Source: Lewinellaceae bacterium | Lineage (GTDB): Bacteria > Bacteroidota > Bacteroidia > Chitinophagales > Saprospiraceae | Reading direction: 5' to 3' | Length of the DNA stretch: 64,000 nt | Assembly (NCBI GenBank): GCA_020636315.1 | Contig: JACJYA010000010.1 | Span: 186,001 to 250,000, forward strand | Shown here: piece by piece, positions 61,379 through 64,000 of the stretch | How positions within the stretch are numbered: the stretch's first letter is position 1 | Layout of the letters: every line of letters starts with the position of its first letter | Made by a program: the position numbers and the translations under genes | The notes under the pieces: model-generated | The model's input: the letters and a program-made list of their open reading frames with translations, nothing else | Told to the model about the DNA's origin: nothing | Databases searched by the model: none

Positions 61379-61478
61379 GGGAACGGCGTTCCCAAATGGT
61401 ACCAGCCGCTCCCGGCGCCCGATGTCTTCGCCTTTTCAGGCGGGACAAACCTCGCGCTTGCAGGTGCACGCTCCCGCC
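61379..61478 (-). other. GC-rich structured region beside the template repeat
   Basis: Three stems are visible: GGGAACG/CGTTCCC (61379-61393), CGCCT-GAAA-AGGCG read on the minus strand (61429-61442, a GNRA-type tetraloop) and GGCGGGA/TCCCGCC (61439-61478). It lies immediately downstream of the template repeat in the direction of the reverse transcriptase gene and could be the structured 3' part of the template RNA. No ORF fits. Confidence 0.4.
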
Positions 61479-61510
61479 ACCCATAAGTAACAGGACTCTG
61501 GCGTTGCCTG

Positions 61511-61569
61511 CGCCGGGACACCCGAAACCCGATATTATTGTTCTGATTGATCGGGTTGTTCCTGTTGCG
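61511..61569 (-). repeat. DGR template repeat (TR), truncated
   Basis: 59 bases aligned to the variable repeat at 62811-62869 without gaps. Read on the minus strand it contains the adenine-rich AAC/AAT codons (NRNNPINQNNN in the target frame) followed by an invariant tract, ATATCGGGTTTCGGG and onward. The nine differences from the VR are all at TR adenines. The homology stops abruptly at 61569, inside the reverse transcriptase gene. Confidence 0.9.
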
Positions 61570-62299
61570 TTGCTTTCTCCCGTGCAAAGAGCACGAAATC
61601 ATCAACGTACCGAATATAACCCGGCGCCTGAAGCGTTTCCTTGATAAAATGGTCGAAACGGTTCAGATAGATATTGCCCCACCACTGGCTGGTCAGGTTG
61701 CCGATGGGCAGGCCGCGCTGCCTTTCATGTGGCGTAAAGAGCGTATCGCCGGGAAAATAGGCCAGGTGCGATTCCTGCGGGTTGGAGTTGTCTATTATGA
61801 GATCCATCAGCCAGAGCGTATCCGGGCAGGTGATCTTCCACCTCAACTCTAGTTTCAATAGCTCGTGGTCGATACTGGGAAAGAACTTCCGGATATCGCA
61901 CTTCAGGACATAAGGATACTTCCGGGCGTAATGTTGATACCGGATAATGGCTGCATGCGTTCCCTTCCCCGCTCGGTTGGCGTAGCTGTCATGAATGAAA
62001 GTCCTTTCAAAGATAGGAGCCGTTATGTTGCACAACGCATGGTGAACCACTCGGTCCCGGTAAGGCGCTGCGCTGATCATTCGTTCCTTGGGGTCATGGA
62101 TCATAAAAGAGCGGTAAGGGCCGGGGCGGTAGCTTTTTTCCTGAAGTTCTCTCTGTAAAGCAAACAACTCCTCTTCCAGGCGCAGGTTGAAACGAGCTAC
62201 ATTTGACTGGTTTTTCTTGCCCTTCTGAGCATTCTGCGCCGCCAGAAGCAGGTTGTTAAAAGCCGTTATCTGAGCGAAAAGATTGTTGTAGGTTTTCAT
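61535..62299 (-). CDS. DGR-type reverse transcriptase, C-terminally truncated
   Basis: 254 residues from the ATG at 62299. DGR reverse transcriptases copy a template RNA with adenine misincorporation to diversify a target gene. Motifs: RMISAAPYRDRVVHHALCN (~68-86), KCDIRKFFPSIDHELL (catalytic Asp, ~130), RGLPIGNLTSQWWGN (the IGNLTSQ motif characteristic of DGR enzymes, ~195) and YIRYVDDFVLF (YVDD, residues 231-234). The protein stops only 20 residues after YVDD, whereas family members continue for 70-150 residues (thumb). The last ~11 codons lie inside the template repeat, so a deletion seems to have joined the gene to the repeat. Probably inactive. Confidence 0.88.
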   Translation of the reverse strand: MKTYNNLFAQITAFNNLLLAAQNAQKGKKNQSNVARFNLRLEEELFALQRELQEKSYRPGPYRSFMIHDPKERMISAAPYRDRVVHHALCNITAPIFERTFIHDSYANRAGKGTHAAIIRYQHYARKYPYVLKCDIRKFFPSIDHELLKLELRWKITCPDTLWLMDLIIDNSNPQESHLAYFPGDTLFTPHERQRGLPIGNLTSQWWGNIYLNRFDHFIKETLQAPGYIRYVDDFVLFAREKATQQEQPDQSEQ

Positions 62300-62419
62300 A
62301 GTACAGGGGGTAAGTCTGAGCGCAATAGAACACGAGCGAAGCGACTGATGGAATGAAATGGAATAAATTGCGCCCCGACATGGCCTCACATATTCAATCA
62401 TCTAATAACATCGTTTAAA

Positions 62420-62758
62420 ATGCCAAACCAAACCATCCTCTCCAAAACCTATGAGCTGCTGAAATACTGCACTCCATTGCTCGGCCAGCTTCCCCGTGGC
62501 TACAAGTTCACCTATGGCGACCGTGTGCAGAACCTGCTGTTCACACTACTTGAAGTTTTGCTCGAAGCCTTCTACAGCCCGCCCCCGCAAAAACGGGCAA
62601 TACTGCATAAAGCCAACCTCACCCTGGAAAAACTACGCTACCTCGTACGCCTCGGTTTCGACCTAAAACTGTTCAGCTCTGATGCCTACCAAAAACTGGC
62701 CACTCACCTCAACGAGATCGGAAAAATGGTTGGCGGATGGCTCAAAAGCCTGGAATAA
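62420..62758 (+). CDS. avd: DGR accessory protein Avd
   Basis: 112 residues, entirely helical and basic. The pattern TYELLKYCTPLLGQLPRGYKFTYGDRVQNLL matches the Avd/four-helix-bundle family of DGR accessory proteins, with LTLEKLRYLVRLGFDLKLFS and YQKLATHLNEIGKMVGGWLKSL as the later helices. Avd forms a pentameric barrel that binds the reverse transcriptase and template RNA. It is transcribed rightward, opposite to both the reverse transcriptase and the target gene, an unusual orientation. Its product looks complete, unlike the reverse transcriptase. Confidence 0.88.
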   Translation: MPNQTILSKTYELLKYCTPLLGQLPRGYKFTYGDRVQNLLFTLLEVLLEAFYSPPPQKRAILHKANLTLEKLRYLVRLGFDLKLFSSDAYQKLATHLNEIGKMVGGWLKSLE

Positions 62759-62803
62759 AAAACCGAGGCGGCTACTCTGCCAAAAGGGTAAAAAATCCAA
62801 GTC

Positions 62804-64000
62804 TTACAAACGCCGGGACACCCGAAACCCGATATAACTGTACTGATGGAACGGGAAGAGCCTGTTGCGATAAACCGAGCGGCAACCAAGAGCAAAGGTG
62901 TACCAGGAGCCTCCGCGGACCGACCGATAAGAGCCCCTTTCCGGGCCTTTAGGATCATTTGAAGGGCTGCCTTGGTAATAATTTTCATCATACCAGTCCC
63001 AGCACCACTCGAACACATTTCCGCTCATATCGTACAAACCAAGTGCATTTTTTTCAAATTGCTTTACCGGAGTAGTGGCGCCAATGAAATCTTCCCTTTT
63101 TATCTTTTCCTGCGCCATCCATCCCTTCTGTACAGCGAAACTGTTTTGTACATGGCCGCAATCAAAATTCATTTGCCCAGGATCTGCCACATTCCGGCCA
63201 TTGCCGAAAACAGTTCGATTTTCTGCCCCCCCACCGGCGGCAAATTCCCATTCTGCTTCCGTAGGCAGCCGAAAACCATCCGCCTTCCAGTCTGTTATTT
63301 CAAACCAATTGACATTACGCCCATCCAATTCATTGGGGTCAGGGGGGATATCCTCTATATTGTAAACCAGGGATAAGCCCATTTGTCGGCTTAGCCAGTT
63401 GAGGTAAGCAATTGTTTCATACCAACTCACGTTAACCACCGGCTTATCTCCCCGCCCAAAGCCGGAATCCCGGGACAGGGGCCAGCCAGTGTGAAGGCAG
63501 TAAAGCCCATACTGCCAACAGGTGACAGGAGTTTCCGCCAGTTGGAAAGGAGCCAAGGTTACTTCGTGAGGTGGATTCTCCTGAGAGAACCACTCCAGTT
63601 CACTGCCCATCTCAAACGTTCCCCCCGGAACCTCCACCATACTCGGAAAAAACCGTTCGTGCATCTGCCGGTAGAATGGTTCGTCTTTTTTCTGCAACCA
63701 GGCTTCCATCTCCGGGAAGAGGTTGTCGGGCGGCAGTTTTTGAGCCAGGGCCTGTAGCTCCCGCCAGTCTCCGTGTTTACCTTCGGAAATATCGAGGATC
63801 AATTGCAGCGCTTCCTCCAGTTTGTTGGTGGACTGCAGGAATGCCAGAGGATAAAGCAGCTCCCGGGCTTTTTCCCGCACCTTTTCCGGGTAGAGGCCTT
63901 CGCGCTGCGCCAGCTGCAGGTTGGTCAGGGCATCTTCGTGGCTGAGGTTTTCGATGTTGTCCTGAGCGGTATTGAAAGCCAGTTTGAAGTTGTTCTCGCG
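62804..64000 (-). CDS. FGE/sulfatase-modifying-factor-like DGR target protein, 5' end outside window
   Basis: 398 residues are visible, open to base 64000, so the N-terminus is missing. The first ~100 visible residues are helical (LTNLQLAQREGLYPEKVREKA). The rest is a formylglycine-generating-enzyme-like C-type lectin fold: VEVPGGTFEMGSELEW, PPHEVTLAPFQLAETPVTC, VNVSWYETIAYLNWLSRQ, RLPTEAEWEFAAGGG, GLYDMSGNVFEWCWDW, RSVRGGSWYTFALGCRSVY and the final NRLFPFHQYSYIGFRVSRRL. The last ~20 residues are the DGR variable repeat. In DGR targets this fold is a ligand-binding scaffold, not an enzyme. The unseen N-terminus may carry an effector or NTPase domain. Confidence 0.9.
   Translation of the reverse strand, partial: RENNFKLAFNTAQDNIENLSHEDALTNLQLAQREGLYPEKVREKARELLYPLAFLQSTNKLEEALQLILDISEGKHGDWRELQALAQKLPPDNLFPEMEAWLQKKDEPFYRQMHERFFPSMVEVPGGTFEMGSELEWFSQENPPHEVTLAPFQLAETPVTCWQYGLYCLHTGWPLSRDSGFGRGDKPVVNVSWYETIAYLNWLSRQMGLSLVYNIEDIPPDPNELDGRNVNWFEITDWKADGFRLPTEAEWEFAAGGGAENRTVFGNGRNVADPGQMNFDCGHVQNSFAVQKGWMAQEKIKREDFIGATTPVKQFEKNALGLYDMSGNVFEWCWDWYDENYYQGSPSNDPKGPERGSYRSVRGGSWYTFALGCRSVYRNRLFPFHQYSYIGFRVSRRL
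62811..62869 (-). repeat. DGR variable repeat (VR)
   Basis: The VR is the 3' end of the target gene, seven bases before its stop codon. Against the TR it shows nine substitutions among 18 TR adenines and none among 41 other bases. Encoded changes from TR to VR: Asn to Leu, Phe, His, Tyr, Ser and Tyr, and Ile to Phe. The invariant tail encodes IGFRVSRR and plays the part of the initiation-of-mutagenic-homing site. Confidence 0.92.

Noticed and set aside
61366..61605. A 79-residue minus-strand frame across the template repeat
   Set aside because: It reads the TR in the target frame (NRNNPINQNNN...), which explains the resemblance to the target protein; it is a template, not a gene.
61193..64000. 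A retron or group II intron as source of the reverse transcriptase
   Set aside because: The IGNLTSQ motif, the Avd protein and adenine-specific TR/VR differences identify a DGR; no intron maturase or msr/msd features are present.

Overview
The window comes from a member of the Bacteroidota, most likely a Saprospiria-type bacterium (Lewinella/Haliscomenobacter-like). I infer this from type IX secretion sorting domains (types A and B), a SprB-repeat adhesin followed by a PorP/SprF-type protein, DUF2891, DUF2911 and DUF6249 proteins, a LytS-type kinase with a two-component propeller, few Shine-Dalgarno sequences and promoter elements of the TAnnTTTG type. No rRNA, tRNA or CRISPR array was seen.

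Layout. 1-10.7 kb: the end of a WD40 protein, a small membrane protein, a PIN-toxin/antitoxin pair with a frameshifted toxin, NDH-2, an NTF2-thioredoxin fusion, a HmuY-like secreted protein, an orphan hypD and a ThuA protein. 10.9-19.6 kb: a large sensor kinase, a lactonase, a 617-base gap carrying two MITE-like insertions, an outer-membrane barrel, a zinc ribbon, a two-gene proton-channel module and a NYN protein. 19.9-32.6 kb: a curlin-like 24-residue repeat protein, several lipoproteins and oxidoreductases, an ADP-forming acyl-CoA synthetase/GNAT fusion, DUF92, CBS, adenosine deaminase and a fatty acid desaturase. 32.8-40.1 kb: a leftward run folD - DinB - prmA - a 1522-residue secreted protein of unknown function - a small membrane protein. 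40.7-47.4 kb: a giant SprB-like adhesin and its SprF-like partner. 47.6-56.6 kb: housekeeping genes (SpoU methyltransferase, ECF sigma/anti-sigma, pyrC, purK, DASH photolyase, arfB, ChaN, SCO, cytochrome c). 56.7-61.2 kb: a second giant type B sorted surface protein.

The most interesting system is at the right edge (61.5-64.0 kb). It is a diversity-generating retroelement (DGR) with a reverse transcriptase, an Avd accessory protein, a template repeat and a variable repeat. The variable repeat is the 3' end of a formylglycine-generating-enzyme-like (C-type lectin fold) target gene. Template and variable repeat share 59 aligned bases. All nine differences fall at template adenines, which is the signature of DGR mutagenic retrohoming. 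The reverse transcriptase stops 20 residues after its YVDD motif, and its last codons lie inside the template repeat. This suggests a deletion that fused the two and probably disabled the local machinery.

All coordinates, motifs and alignments were read by eye. Family names rest on recognised motifs, not on database searches.
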